Source: Phylloscopus collybita | Lineage: Eukaryota > Chordata > Aves > Passeriformes > Phylloscopidae | NCBI GenBank assembly: GCA_027886175.1 | Contig: JAJNNQ010000077.1 | Span: forward strand, 930,001-994,000 | Reading direction: 5' to 3' | DNA length: 64,000 nucleotides | Shown: one piece after another, positions 43,621-55,725 of the stretch | Numbering within the stretch: position 1 is the stretch's first letter | Layout of the letters: each line of letters begins with the position of its first letter | Translations under genes and position numbers: made by a program | The notes under the pieces: generated by a model | Database searches by the model: none | Told to the model about the DNA's origin: nothing | The model's input: the letters and a program-made list of their open reading frames with translations, nothing else

Positions 43621-45480
43621 GTGACAGCATAGGCTCACAGAACCAAGGAATCAGCTGTGACTCCTTGGAACCTCATGGAACAAAGGGTCCATTGTGATGC
43701 AGTGGAACCCCATGGAACCAAAGGTCCATTGTATCAGAGCAGGGCCTCATGGAACCAAGGAGACCATTGCTGGCAGTAGGGAAGCTCATGGGATCATTGT
43801 GAAGGTGTGAGGCTGCATGGAACCAATGGTCCATTGTGACACTGCAGAACCTTCTGGAATCAAGGGGATCATGTTATGGTCTGGAACCTCATGGAACAAA
43901 GGATCCATGGTGACACTGCAGAACTCAGACCATTGCTGACAGTGCAAAAGCTCTTGGAGCCAGAAGTCCATTGTGACACAGCCTGGCCACATGAAACCAT
44001 AGAGGCCATTTTTACACTTGGAGGCCTTGTGAAACCAAAGGGCCATTGTAGCACTTTGCATCCCTATGGAATCAAGGAGTCTATTGTGAACACTATGAGG
44101 CCCTGTTGGAACAAAGGGCACTTGTGGCACTGTGTGGCACCATTGAACCAAGGAGACAAATATGACACCGCAGTCCCCATGGAGCTGAGAATTCATGGAA
44201 CAATATGGGACTCATGGAACCAAAGATCCATTGTGACATTGCAGGGCCTCATGGAATCCTGGATACCATTGTGACACTGCAGGGCCTCATGGAAGCAAGG
44301 GGGGACAATTGTGATGTTACAGGGCCCAATGGAAGCAAGGGGCCAGGGTGACAGAGCTGGGCCTCATGCAGCCAAGGGGCCATTGTGACCCTGAGGAGCC
44401 CAATAGAACCAAGGGACCACGGTGACACTGCCGGAACATATGCAATCATGGAGACCATTGTGACACTCTGAGGCCTCATGGAACCAAGGGGGCCACTGTG
44501 TCATTGTGCAGCTCCATGGAACCAAGGAAACCATTTTGGCACTGCAAGGCCTCAGTGAAGCAAGGGACCATTGTGACACTGTGGGGACCCATGGATCCAA
44601 GGGAACAGGGAACAAGTCTGGTTGGCTGGGCCTGACTGGCTCAACTGACCTGAGTATGTTGGGGGTCTCTTCTCATGTGCCCCTGAAACCCTGGGGCTCT
44701 GGGCTTTCCTTCCTGTGGAAAAGAACCATCCCTCCTGCCCAGGCACCCATGGAAAAAATTGGTACTTCTCCAAAATTCACTGTATGCAAGGGTTTCTCCC
44801 AGACTGAAGCTGCCAGGACAGACAGGCCTGGCTCGCCTTAGCCTCTGGTGATCACCTCTGATCTGCCCTTGAAATCCTGGGGCTCTGTGCTTTCCTTGCT
44901 ATGGAAAGAAATGCCCTTCTCATGCAGGCACTCATGGCTGAAATTCGGATTCTGCCCCCCAAATTCCATATATCTGAGATACAGAATCCAAGATGTTTAT
45001 CCCATTGCTCCCAGATAAAAGCTGCCAGGACAGACAGCTCTGGCTGGCCTTAGCCTCTGGTGGCTGCCATTCATTAGCCCCTGAAACACTGGGGCTCTGT
45101 GCTTTCCTTCCTGTGGAGACCATGGTGACAGTGTGGGGCCCCATGGAACCAAGGGGCCATTGTGACACTGCAGGGTACCATGGATGCCAGGGACCATTGT
45201 GACACTGTGGGAATTCATGGAAGCAAAGAGATCACTGTGACACTGTTGGGCTGCATGGTCCCAAGGGGCCAGTGTGAAGCAGCAGGGCTTTGTGGAACCA
45301 AGAGGCCATTGTTGCATCACAGGGCCTTGTGGAACCACAGGGCCATTGTGATCCTGCAGGGCACCGTGGATCCATGGAGACCATTGTGACATTGCAAGGC
45401 CCCATGGAATTGTTGAGACCATGGTGACACTGCAGGGCCCCACAGAACCAAAGGGCCACTGTGTCCTTACAGGGCCTCAT
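43621..45480 (-). repeat. 37-bp minisatellite array TR6
   Basis: Minus-oriented units ('catggaaccaagg') in two runs, 43621-44600 and 45113-45480, split by block C modules. Confidence 0.88.
44600..45112 (-). repeat. tandem block C modules inside TR6
   Basis: Two to three roughly 190-bp modules with 'gctttccttcctgtgg' and 'aagctgccaggacagacag'. Confidence 0.7.
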
Positions 45481-45850
45481 GGAAGCAAGGGGAGATGGAA
45501 CTGGTCTGGCTGGTTTGGCCTCCCAGGGGCCACCTGACAGGTCCAGCTGATCTTGAATGCTGAGGGCTGCCTCTCATCAGCCCCTGGACAACTGAGGGAC
45601 TCTGTGCTTTCCTTCCTATGGAAAAGAGCCATCCGTCTTTCCAGGTGTCCATGGCCAAAACTGATACTTCCCCTGAAAACTTCCCTATATGCAAGGGTTC
45701 CCCCCAGAGAAAAGCTGCCAGGACAGAGAGCTGTGGCTGGCCTTGGCCTCTGGTGGTCAATTCTCATCTCAAGGAATCCCTGGGGAAAGACTATAAACAG
45801 ACTTGACCACTGGAACATCCATCAGTCTCTCATCGTCTGAAAAACTTAGA
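45481..45850 (-). repeat. block C, inverted copy
   Basis: Mirror of 19341-19680; the palindrome then fades out near 45930. Confidence 0.7.
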
Positions 45851-46084
45851 TGCTCTTCTGATCACATGTGTCCTTTTATTTCTCATTGTGTATTATGCAT
45901 GATATACTACTTTCATTTAAAAATATTCTTCTTATCACTCTGCTAGTGTGGTATCTGTGTTATCTGACACAAAACACCTCCTCTACATATGGATCCAGGT
46001 CACCTGGATAAGCAAACACAATGAAGAATCCAGCAAGAATTCTTTGTCTCTGCTCCCATCTGTCCCATCTCCTCTGGGAGATTA
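45851..46084. other. palindrome edge, no gene
   Basis: It starts with the inverted end of block B. 'ttatctgacacaaaacacc' and the following 100 bp recur at 58190-58310. Confidence 0.55.
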
Positions 46085-46389
46085 TATTGAAATTAATGGA
46101 GTTGAAAGCCTATGGGTAACAATCCATAGGCAGTTGATCCTATGGATCAATCAATCCTCCCAGTTGGAAGGCCAACAAGGCTGACATCCTACTGGGAGTC
46201 TGTTATCATCCACCCAGCCAGGAAGAAGAGGTGGACAGCTTATTCTATGAGCAGCTGGAGAATGTTTCAGGATCACCAGCCCTTGTTCTTGGAGGTGAAT
46301 TTAACCTACCAGCCATCTGCTGGGAACTGAATACAGCAGAAAAGAGGCAGTCCAGGAAGGTTTTGGAGTGTGTGGAGGACAACTTTTTG
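46085..46389 (+). mobile_element. CR1 LINE endonuclease fragment
   Basis: From 46168 a 74-codon open stretch shows CR1 ORF2 endonuclease phrases: KANKADILLGVCY, PPSQEEEVD, a GEFNLP motif where the typical reading is GDFNLP, NTAEKRQSRK and LECVEDNFL. A frameshift near 46120-46167 separates it from NGVESLWV upstream. No other part of this LINE is present nearby. Confidence 0.85.
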
Positions 46390-46465
46390 TCATGTGTCAC
46401 AATGGCCCCTTGCTTCCATGTCACTGGTGAGTGAGCCCACGTAGGGAGGGCCTATGTTGGACCTG

Positions 46466-46492
46466 CAGATCCAGGGATGGGGAGGAGATGGA
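46466..46492 (-). pseudogene. 27-bp olfactory receptor sliver
   Basis: All 27 bases match the OR antisense sequence around the SSPSLDL codons (compare 39484-39510). Surrounding DNA does not match ORs. Confidence 0.5.
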
Positions 46493-46499
46493 GAGAGGC

Positions 46500-46945
46500 A
46501 GATGAGAGCTGGCTCTCAGATGGCCAAAGGAACCGAGGCTGTCCTGGCAACTTTTATCTGGCAGCTATCCTTGGATGTCTGGAATTACGGAGGCAGATTC
46601 CCAGTTGTGGCCATGGACACCTGGATGTGAAAGATTTTTTTCCATGGGAAGAGAAGCATGGCCCCCCAGTGTTTTGAAGGCAGATGATAAGTGGCCTACA
46701 AGAGTCCGAGGCCAGTCAGAGCTGTCTGTCCTGCCAGGTTTCATATGGGAAAAATCCTTGGATGTAAGCAAATTTGGAGGTAGAATCCCAATTTTGGCCA
46801 TGGGCACCTGGAGAAGGTCAGTTCTTTCCCACAGGAAGGAAACTCCAGGGTTTCAGAAGGCAGCCCTCAACATGCCAAGGTCAGCTGGAGCAGTCAGACA
46901 GCATCCAGAAACCAAGCCAGCCAGACCTGTTCCATGTTCTTGAAT
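46500..46945 (+). repeat. tandem block C modules
   Basis: About two and a half modules in plus orientation, with 'gagctgtctgtcctgccagg' and 'ttggccatgggcacctgg', more diverged than other copies. Confidence 0.6.
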
Positions 46946-48110
46946 CCTTGGAACATGAAGCATCACAATTGGCCCTTGGTTCCATGAGGCCCCATAGTAT
47001 CACAACAGAACTTTGTTTCCATGAGGCCCAGCAATACCACAGTGGTCTCCTTGCCTCCACAGTGTCACAATGGCCCCTTGCTTCCATGAGACCTAGCAGT
47101 GTCACAGTGGTGGCCTTGGTTCTGTGAGGCCCTGTGGTGTCACAATGTCTCCTTGGTTCCACAAGGCCCTGAAGAGCCTGTGGATTCAATGAGGCCTCAA
47201 AGTGCCACAATGGTCTCCAGGATTCCATGAGGCCCTGTAGTGTCACAGGGGCACTTAGGTTCCATGAGGCGCTGAAGTACGGAATGGCCCCTTGATTCCA
47301 TTAGACCCCTCACTGTTACATGAGTTCTTAATTCCATGGAGTCCTGTATTGTACAATGGCCCCTCAGTTCTACAAGGTCCCAGAATGTCACAATGGCCCC
47401 TTGCTCCCATGATGCCATGTGATGTCACAATGGTCTCATTGGTTCCACGAGGCCCTGCAGTTCCACAATGGTCCTTTGGTGTCACAAGGCCTTGAAGTGT
47501 CATCATTGTCTCAGTGGGTTCTCCTGTCGGTTCATAATGGCCTCTTTGGTTCCATGATGCCCCACAGTGTAACTATCAGTGTAACTGACTCTGTGGAACT
47601 CTAAGTTACACAAAGTCCAAATGTCCTCATGGTCCCATGGAGCCCCACAGTGTCACTACAATGCCCTTGATTCCATCAGGCCCTGCTGTGCTGCAATGAC
47701 CCCTTGGTTATAAAAGGTCCTGCAGTGTCCCAATGGCCCCTTGGTTCCAGTGGGTCCTGAAGTGTCATCATGGTCTCCATTATTCCATGAGCCCCACAAT
47801 GTCACAATGGACTTTTGGTTCCATGAGCTTTCATACTGCCAACAACAGTCTCCCCGGTTCCTCAGTGTCACAAGGGACCCTTTGTTCCATGAGGTTCAGT
47901 GGTGTCACATGGACACCTTGATCCCAGGAGGTTCTGTAGTGTCACAATGCCCTCCTTGGTTCTGTGGCCCTGCTGTGGAACAATGGACCCGTAGTTCCAT
48001 GAGGTTCTGTAGTGTCACCGTGGTCTCTTTGGTTCCACCAGGCCCTGCTGTGCCACAGTGGCCCCTTGGTTCCATGAGATTCTGTACTGTACACAGATTC
48101 TCCTTGGTGT
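46946..48110 (+). repeat. 37-bp minisatellite array TR7
   Basis: About 31 plus-oriented units. The last 600 bp (from about 47510) are duplicated at 52526-53105. Confidence 0.88.
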
Positions 48111-48122
48111 GGGAGGATGGAT

Positions 48123-48531
48123 TGTAATGAGAACAGAGACAGTGCTGAAGGCAATCTCACCCCTGATAAATTGCAGCTGTACTAATTACCAAGAGTGGGC
48201 ACAGCCTTGCCCTTAATAGATCACAGCTCTGTCTAAAGAGAGTGAGTGTTATAGAACAGTGGGTTGGCTGGTTGAGAGTCAGTTGGAGTCTGCAGGCCAT
48301 GCTGTTCAGGAGAAGGGTCAAGCAGGTGTGTGGGTGTCAGACAGGGTCAGGTGGTCATGCAAGGGACAGGAAAGAGCTGGTCCTGCAGAAAGAGAGAAGG
48401 AGTCAGAAGGCTGTGTGGAGCTGCCTGTGGGTAGGCTACAGAGAGAAAGGTGTGAGAGTTTTTAGATAATAAGGGACTGACGCCTGCATCACTTGTGATT
48501 CAACTGGTGCCCCTACAAGGACTGGGCAACA
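48123..48531 (+). mobile_element. retroviral LTR, copy 1
   Basis: Begins TGTAATGAG and ends GGGCAACA, about 409 bp, followed after five bases by a tRNA-Trp-type primer site. A weak AATAAG poly(A)-like signal lies near 48467. Confidence 0.75.
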
Positions 48532-48536
48532 ATGAA

Positions 48537-48554
48537 TGGTGACCCTGACATGAT
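48537..48554 (+). other. primer binding site, tRNA-Trp-like, copy 1
   Basis: TGGTGACCCTGACATGAT matches the intact site at 16210-16227 at 16 of 18 positions. Confidence 0.7.
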
Positions 48555-49430
48555 CCTGGCAGACGACTACAGACTTAAGAGCAGTGAGATGATGGAGTCC
48601 AGCCCAACTGAGCCAGGCAGACCAAGAGCCTAAAGAGCAGAGCAGGTGAACCTGAGAGCCTAAAAATCCTGACGAGTTGCAGCCAGGAGGACCTGAGAGC
48701 CTAAAAGCAATGTAGGCACACCTGAGAGCCCAAGAGCCCAGGTGACTTATGAGACACCGACCCCGAGGTACAGCCTCAGGGTGCAGGATCCTGGGGTGGC
48801 ACGTGCCAGTGTTCATGGCAGCACGGCGGAGCTGGAAGCGGCTGTAGAGCTCTGGGAGGAGGAGTTGGAGCTGCACAAAAGGAAGGTAAGAAAAGCCTGG
48901 AGTGACCAACTAATGCAAAAATGCAAAAAAAGGAGGTGCCCAAACTCGAAGAGAAGAAACGTTATGAAAAGGAGTTTAGAACTGCACAAGGGGAAGCGTT
49001 GAAAAGACCATGACAAGAGGGAGAGAAACAGCATGAGAGATGTTACTTCAACCAATGGAAGAACTGAAATTGCTGAAGACAAAAGTAAGAAAAACTAAAA
49101 AAGGAACAAGAGAATTTACTAAGGCAGCAGTGGGAGCTAGAGACAGATTAGTTTTATTCAGTTCAATGTATTTATTTGCAGGTAAAACATATGTATTGTA
49201 ATCAAAAGTTAATATTCCATAGGCATAGGTTGCATAGGCATAGATATCAATAGGCATATGTGCAAAAGCTAATATTCCATGAAGCAGAACTGTGTCCTAT
49301 ACTGTAAGGAGCAAAATTAAACCAAAGAAACAACAAAGAGAGGGTTAACAATTATTGAGACAGGAACAGAAAAGGTTGTTATGCCACTGTAAACTTTCAC
49401 TCTGAGTCTACATTTCAAATAACACAGGTG
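48555..49430 (+). mobile_element. retroviral leader and possible gag start, copy 1
   Basis: Leader with repeated 'ctgagagcctaaa' phrases. A plus-strand frame at 48742-49002 (86 codons) is rich in Glu, Lys and Leu (ELWEEELELHKRK) and could be the start of a coiled-coil Gag, but no capsid or pol follows. AT-rich repeats near 49150-49270 precede block A. Truncated at the 3' side. Confidence 0.5.
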
Positions 49431-49439
49431 CCCCATCTG

Positions 49440-50395
49440 AAGGAGAATTTCTCCTTAGAAGAAATGTCTTTTTGAAACTTTTCCTGGTTGCCAGGAGCTG
49501 CCTCTGTGCCAGGAACCTGGGCCAGCTGAGCAGCACAGACACAGCACAAGGACTTTAATGATCCTCCCGTGGATTTGATGTTGTTTACATCAGAGTCAGT
49601 CCCTCAGAGTGTGTTCAAAAAACATCTCCAAGTGAGATTGAAACACTGAAGTTTCTTGAAGTTTAAATGGGTCCCACAGAGAAGCACAAATGACAAAGTG
49701 TTCCCAGGTTCCAGGTAGAGCAGAAACCTGCAGGAAGTGAGGACAGGTGGGGACAAAAAAGGCAAAGGTGTCTCTGATGCTCAGCAAACCTGGATGTGTT
49801 TCAGGAATGCAAAGGGCCAAGGCCTGAGCCCCAGCCCCTGCCAAGGCACATCCTGTCCCTCCCTCCTTGCTCAGGCCTCTTCCCAGGCCACTGGGATGTG
49901 GGGATGTGCAATGCCAAGGGCAGCACCATGGGGCAGCCCCTGCCAGGCTGCTGAGCAGGGACAAGGAGGCCATGAGGCCCTTGCAGGCCTGCAAGGGTCA
50001 CTTGTCCCCTCCTGCTGGCTCAGGCCCAGGGCCAGCAGCCATGGCCCAAGTGCTGCAGGAGTTGGCTGTGTCAGGGCCTTGCAGCTGCTGCCCATGCCTG
50101 TGCCCTGTGCAGCCCAGGCTGTCCTACGGTGTCCATGCCCTGTGCCTCTGTCCCTGCAGGCTGTCGTCACCCGCGGCTGCCCCACCTGGCTGGGCCCTTC
50201 CTTTGCTGACAGCTCTGCGTCCTGCCTGCCTCTGCCTGGGCACACACAGCCTTGGGCTGGATACCAAAAGGGTTCATTCCATTTTTACTGTGCCTGTGAA
50301 CTTCTAGCACAGGAACAAGTCATGCAGGGCCTGCTTTCCCAGCAAGGATGGTTGGAAGAGAAGAAGACATCTGGCTCACGAGTGCAGTGATAGAA
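49440..50395 (-). repeat. GC-rich block A, copy 4 (inverted), with its 3' module
   Basis: Core identical in its minus-strand 124-codon frame to copy 1. The left end (49440-49600) carries the module shared with 1.6 and 22.4 kb ('cacaaggactttaatga'). Confidence 0.8.
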
Positions 50396-50615
50396 AAACA
50401 AGGAGTGAATCTGGGAATTTGGGGTGAGTTTTATGGAAATGGGTAAATTGTAATATGCATTCAGTGACTGTATATAAGCAATACACTTGCATAATTATGC
50501 ATCCACATAAGGATAGGAGTTATGCCATGGTGGACCTCAAGCCTGAATAAGTGATGCCATCTTAAACACCAAGTTTGTGTTAAGGGGTCTTATTCTGATC
50601 TTTTGGACATTTGGT
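50396..50615 (-). repeat. AT-rich linker F, copy 4
   Basis: Inverted linker between block A and the array, with 'cagtgactgtatataagcaa'. Confidence 0.75.
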
Positions 50616-52490
50616 GACAGCAGAGGCTCACAGAATCAAGGAGTCAGCTGTGACATCTTGGAACCTCATGGAACAAAGGGTCCATTGTGATGCAGTGGAA
50701 CCCTATGGAACCAAAGGTCCATTGTATCAGAGCAGGGCCTCATGGAACCAAGGAGACCATTGCTGGCAGTATGGAAGCTCATGGGATCATTGTGAAGGTG
50801 TGAGGCTGCAGGGAACCAATGGTCCATTGTGACACTGCAGAAACTTCTGGAATCAAGGGGATCATGGTCTGCTATGGAATCTCATGGAACAAGGATCCTT
50901 GGTGACACTGTGGAATTCAGACCATTGCTGACAGTGCAAAAGCTCATGGAACCAAAAGTTCCTTGTGACACAGCAGGGCCTCATGGAACCAAGGGTTCAC
51001 TGTGGTTCTGTAGGGCTTCACAGAACCAAGGAGACCATTTGGACACTGTGGGGCCTCATGGAACCACCTGCCACTGTGACACAGCAGGGCCACATGGAGC
51101 CAAGGGGCCATTGAGACAATGAGGAACCTGATGGAACCAAAGGTCCATTGTGACACTGTGGGGCCCTGTGGAACCAGGGGGACCACAGTGACAGTGGGGT
51201 ACTCCCTGGAACAAAGGGGCCACTCTGATTCTGCTTTGCCTCATGGAACCAAGGGGCCACTACCCCACTGCAGGGCCTCCTCTAACCAAGGCAGCCTTGT
51301 GACACTTCAGGCCCCCTTGGATCCAAGGGTCCATTGGGATATTTTGGGGCCTCATGGACACTGGAGACCATTGTGACCCTTGGGAACCCACTGGAACCAA
51401 GGGGCCATGGTGACACTGCAGGGCCTTGTATAACCAAGGGGCCATTGCAGCACAGCAGGGCCTCATGGAATCCAGGGGACCACAGTGACACTCTGGGGCT
51501 CCATGGGACAAAGGAGCCACACTGACCCCATGGAACCAAGGAGAGCTTTGTGACACTGCAGGGCCTCATGGAATCATGGAGACCATTATGACACATGGGG
51601 CCTCGTGGAACCAAAGCACCATTGTGGCACTGCAGGGCCTCATGGAACCAAAGGGCACAATAGTGACACTCTGGGGCTCCAAGGGACCAAGGGGGGAATC
51701 CTCTAGTGCAGAACCAAGGAGACCATTGTGACACTATGGGGCATCATGGAACCAGAGGTTCACTGTGACACAGCATGGCCACATGAAACCACAGAGGCCA
51801 TTTTGACACTTGGAGGCCTTGTGATACCAAAGGGCCACTTTGGCACTTTGCATCCCCATGGAACCAAGCAGTCCATTGAGATATCCAGGAAGCAAGGAGT
51901 CCATTGTGAAATTGCAAGGCCTCATGGAAGAAAGGAGTCCATTGTGACACCATGAGGCCCTGTTGGGCCAAAGGGCAGTTGTGGCACTGTGTGGCACCAT
52001 TGAACCAAGGAGACAAATGTGACACTACAGGGCCCCATGGAGCTCAGGATTCATGGAACAGTGTGGGAATCATGGAACCAAAGGTCCATTTGTGACATTG
52101 TGGGGCCTGATGGAATGCTGTAGACCATTGTGACACTTCAAGTCTTCATTGAACCAAGGGTCAGTTGTGATACTGCGGTACCAAGGAGACCCCTGTGACA
52201 TGGCAAGGCCTTGTGGAAGCAAGGGGGGACAACTGGGATGCTACAGGGCCCAATGGAAGCACAGGGCCAGTGTGACAGAGCTGGACCTCATGCAGTCAAG
52301 GGGCCATTGTGATCCTGAGGAGCCCAATAGAACCAAAGGGCCAGCGTGACACTCTCTGGCCTTGTGAAACCACAGGGCCATTTTGATCCTGCAGGCCCCA
52401 TGGAATTTTTGAGCCCATGGTGATGCTGTGGGACTCAAAAAACCAAAGGGCCACTGTGACCCTGCTGAGCCTCATGGAAGTCAGTGGAGA
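50616..52490 (-). repeat. 37-bp minisatellite array TR8
   Basis: About 50 minus-oriented units. It ends with a 30-bp start of block C cut at the duplication junction. Confidence 0.9.
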
Positions 52491-52525
52491 TAGAACAGGT
52501 CTGGCTGGTTTGGACTCCGAGGGGC

Positions 52526-53105
52526 CATAATAGCCTCAGTGGGTTCACAATGGCCTCCTTGGTTCCATGATGCCCCATGGTGTAACAATGGTGCCCTTGG
52601 TGCCAGAGAGTCAGAATGGCCCCATGGTCTCATGGAGCCCCACAGTGTCACTACAATGCCCTTGATTCCATCAGGCCCTGCTGTGCTGCAATGGCCTCTT
52701 GGTTCTACCAGGCCCTGCAGTGTCACAATGGCTCCTTGGTTCCAGTGGGTCCTGAAGTGTCATCATGGTCTCCATGGTTCCACAAGGCCCCGCAGTGTCA
52801 CAATGGACTTTTGCTTCCTCAGGAGCTTTCATACTGCCAACAACAGTCTCCCTGGTTCCTCAGTGTCACAAGGGACCCTTTGTTCCATGAGGTTCAGTGG
52901 TGTCACAGGGACACCTTGATCCCATGAGGTTCTGTAGTGTCACAATGGACTCCTTGGTTCTGCGGCCCTGCTGTGGAACAATGGACCCGTAGTTCCATGA
53001 GGTTCTGTAGTGTCACCGTGGTCTCTTTGGTTCCACAAGGCCCTGCTGTGCCACAATGGCCCCTTGGTTCCATGGGGTTCTGTACTGTACACAGATTCTC
53101 CTTGG
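52526..53105 (+). repeat. 37-bp minisatellite array TR9
   Basis: About 15 plus-oriented units facing TR8 head to head; a copy of the end of TR7. Confidence 0.88.
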
Positions 53106-53120
53106 TGTGGGAGGGCAGTT

Positions 53121-53538
53121 TGTAAAGATAACAGAGATAGTGCTGAAGGCAATCTTGCCCCTGATAAACTGCAGCTGTACTAATTACCAAGAGTGGAGAC
53201 AGCCTTGCCCTTAATAGATCAGAGCTATGTCTAAAGAGAATGAGTGTTATAAAACAGTGGGTTGGCTGGTTGAGAGTCAGTTGGAGTCTACAGGCCATGC
53301 TGTTCAGGAGAAGGGTCAAGCAAGTGTGTGAGGGTCAGACAGGGTCAGGTGGTCATGCAGTGGACAGGAAAGAGTTCGCTGGTCCTGCAGAAAGAGAGGA
53401 GTCAGAAGGCTGTGTGGAGCTGCCTGTGGGTTGGCTACAGAAAGAAAGGTGTGAGAGTTTTTAGAGAATAAGGAACTAACGCCTGCATCAGTCATGACTC
53501 CACTGTCAACTGGTGCCCCTCACAAGGACCGGGCAACA
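53121..53538 (+). mobile_element. retroviral LTR, copy 2
   Basis: Begins TGTAAAGAT and ends GGGCAACA, about 418 bp, roughly 93% identical to copy 1. Confidence 0.75.
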
Positions 53539-53543
53539 ATGAA

Positions 53544-53561
53544 TGGTGACCCCAATGTGAT
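53544..53561 (+). other. primer binding site, tRNA-Trp-like, copy 2
   Basis: TGGTGACCCCAATGTGAT, also 16 of 18 to the intact site but with different mismatches from copy 1. Confidence 0.7.
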
Positions 53562-54550
53562 CCTGGCAGATGAGTACAGACCTAAGAGCAGTGAGACAGA
53601 GCAGCTGGAGCCCAGCCCAACTGAGCCAGGCAGACCAAGAGCCTGAAGAACTGAGCCAAGTTGACCTGAGAGCAAAACAGGCTGACCTCAGAGCCTAAAA
53701 ATCCGGATGCGTTGCAGCCAGGAGGACCTGAGAGCCTAAGAGCAATGTAGGCAGACCTGAGAGCCCAAGAGTCTGGATGACTTATGAGACACCGACCCCA
53801 AGGTCCGGCCGCAGGGTGCGGGATCCTGGGGCGGCACGTGCCAGTGTTGGTGGCAGCACGGCGGAGCTGGAAGTGGTGGCAGAGCTCTGATAGGCAGAGT
53901 CAGAGCTGCAAAAAAGGATGGTACGAAAAGCTTGGAGTTACCAACTAACACAAAAAAACCAAAAAAAACCCCAGAAAAACAAAAAAAAAATAGCAAAAAA
54001 ACCCACCAAAAAAAACCCAAAAACAAACAAACAAAAAAAACCACACAAAAAAAGCAGCAGATGACCAAACTCAAAGAGAAGAAACGTTATGAAAACAAGG
54101 TTAGAACTGCATGAGGGGAAGTGTTGAAAAGACCACGACATGAGGGAGAGAAACAGCAAGCAGAGATGTTGCTTCAGTAGACAAAAGAATTGAAATTGCA
54201 GAAGACAAAAGCAAAACAAACTGAAAAAGGAAGAAGAGAACTTGCTAAGGCAGCAGTGGGAACTTGGGACAGATTATTTCTATTATTCAGTTCAATGTGT
54301 TTATTTGCTGGTGAAACATACATATTGTATTCAAAAGTTATTATTCCATAGGCAAAAGTCCCATAGGCATGGATATCAATAGGCATAAGTGCAAAAGCTA
54401 ATATTCCATGTAAGAGAATGATGTTCTATTCTGTTTAGAGCAAAACTAAACCAAAACAAACAACAAAGAGAAGGTTAGGAATTAATGAGAAAGGTACAGA
54501 GAAGGTTGTTATGCCACTGTAAACTTTCACTCAGAGTCTACATTTCAAAC
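53562..54550 (+). mobile_element. retroviral leader, copy 2
   Basis: Parallel to 48555-49430. The candidate Gag frame of copy 1 is broken here, and an A-rich tract (about 53950-54060) has expanded within it. Confidence 0.5.
53950..54060. repeat. A-rich low-complexity tract
   Basis: Runs such as 'ccaaaaaaaaccccagaaaa'. Copy 1 has only a short A-rich stretch near 48917-48930. Confidence 0.9.
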
Positions 54551-54554
54551 ACCA

Positions 54555-55505
54555 AAGGTGCCCCATCTGAAGGAGGATTTCTCCTCAGGAGAAATGTCTT
54601 CTTGAAACTTTTCTTGGTTGCCGGGAGCTGCCTCTGTGCCAGGAACCTGGGGCAACTGAGCCCCCAGACACAGCACAAGGACTTTAATGAACCTGCTGTG
54701 GATTTGGTGTTGTTTACAGCAGAGTCAGTCCCAAGAACTTTAAGTGAGATTGAAACTCGAAAGTTTCTTGAAGTTTTAATGGTTCTCACAGAGAAACACA
54801 AGTGAGAAAGTGTCCTCAAGTTCCAGTGTGAGCAGAACACTGCAGGCAGTGAGGACAGGTGGGCACAAACAAGGGAAAGGTGTCTCTGATGCTGAGCAAA
54901 CCTGGATGTGTTTCAGCAATGCAAAGGGCCAAGGCCAAAGCCCCAGCCCCTGCCAAGACACATCCTGTCCCTCCCTCCTTACTCAGGGCTCTTCCCAGGC
55001 CACTGGGATGTGGGGATGTGCAATGCCAAGGGCAGCACCATGGGGCAGCCCCTGCCAGGCTGCTGAGCAGGGACAAGGAGGCCATGAGGCCCTTGCAGGC
55101 CTGCAAGGGTCACTTGTCCCCTCCTGCTGGCTCAGGCCCAGGGCCAGCAGCCATGGCCCAAGTGCTGCAGGAGTTGGCTGTGTCAGGGCCTTGCAGCTGC
55201 TGCCCATCCCTGTGCCCTGTGCAGCCCAGGCTGTCCTACGGTGTCCATGCCCTGTGCCTCTGTCCCTGCAGGCTGTCGTCACCCGCGGCTGCCCCACCTG
55301 GCTGGGCCCTTCCTTTGCTGACAGCTCTGCGTCCTGCCTGCCTCTGCCTGGGCACACACAGCCTTGGGCTGGATACCAAAAGGGTTCATTCCATTTTTAC
55401 TGTGCCTATGAACTTCTCGCACAGGAACAAGGCATGCAGGGCCTGCTTTCCCAGCATGGATGGTTGGAAGAGAAGAAGACATCTGGCTCAAGAGTGCAGT
55501 GATAG
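54555..55505 (-). repeat. GC-rich block A, copy 5 (inverted), with its 3' module
   Basis: Minus-strand 124-codon frame (54983-55357) differs from copy 1 only at the last residue. This supports recent homogenisation or duplication. Confidence 0.8.
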
Positions 55506-55725
55506 AGAAAAGCGCGTACTGAATCTGGGAACTTGGTGTGGGTTTTATGGAAAGGGGTAAATTGTAATACACATTCAGTGACTGTATATAAGCAATACAC
55601 TTGTAGAATTACACATCCACATAAGGTTAGGAGTTATCCCATGGTGGACCTCAAGACTGAATAAGTGATGCCCTCTTAAACACCAAATTAGTTTTAAGGA
55701 GTGTTATGCTCATATTTTGGACATT
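55506..55725 (-). repeat. AT-rich linker F, copy 5
   Basis: Inverted linker; pairs with the linker that begins at 63931 across palindrome 2. Confidence 0.75.

Larger units (their letters stand above)
19255..45930. repeat. giant palindrome 1 (left arm about 19255-32995, right arm about 34480-45930)
   Basis: Successive blocks of the left arm reappear reverse-complemented on the right. These are TR3, F, A, D, OR gene 2/3, the CR1 piece, unknown DNA, TR4/TR5, the LTR-like insertion and the inner AT-rich DNA. Example: the left phrase 'ctttctaggtggctgctcc' near 32345 against its complement near 35115. Inner-arm identity is about 91% over 160 bp, while GC-rich block D is about 99%. Arms are about 13.7 and 11.4 kb; the right lacks about 1.56 kb of block E and about 1 kb of array. 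Confidence 0.88.

Noticed and set aside
48123..53538. One 5.4-kb provirus bounded by the two LTRs
   Set aside because: Both LTRs are followed by a primer site and leader, and the DNA between is host macrosatellite. A tandem duplication fits better.
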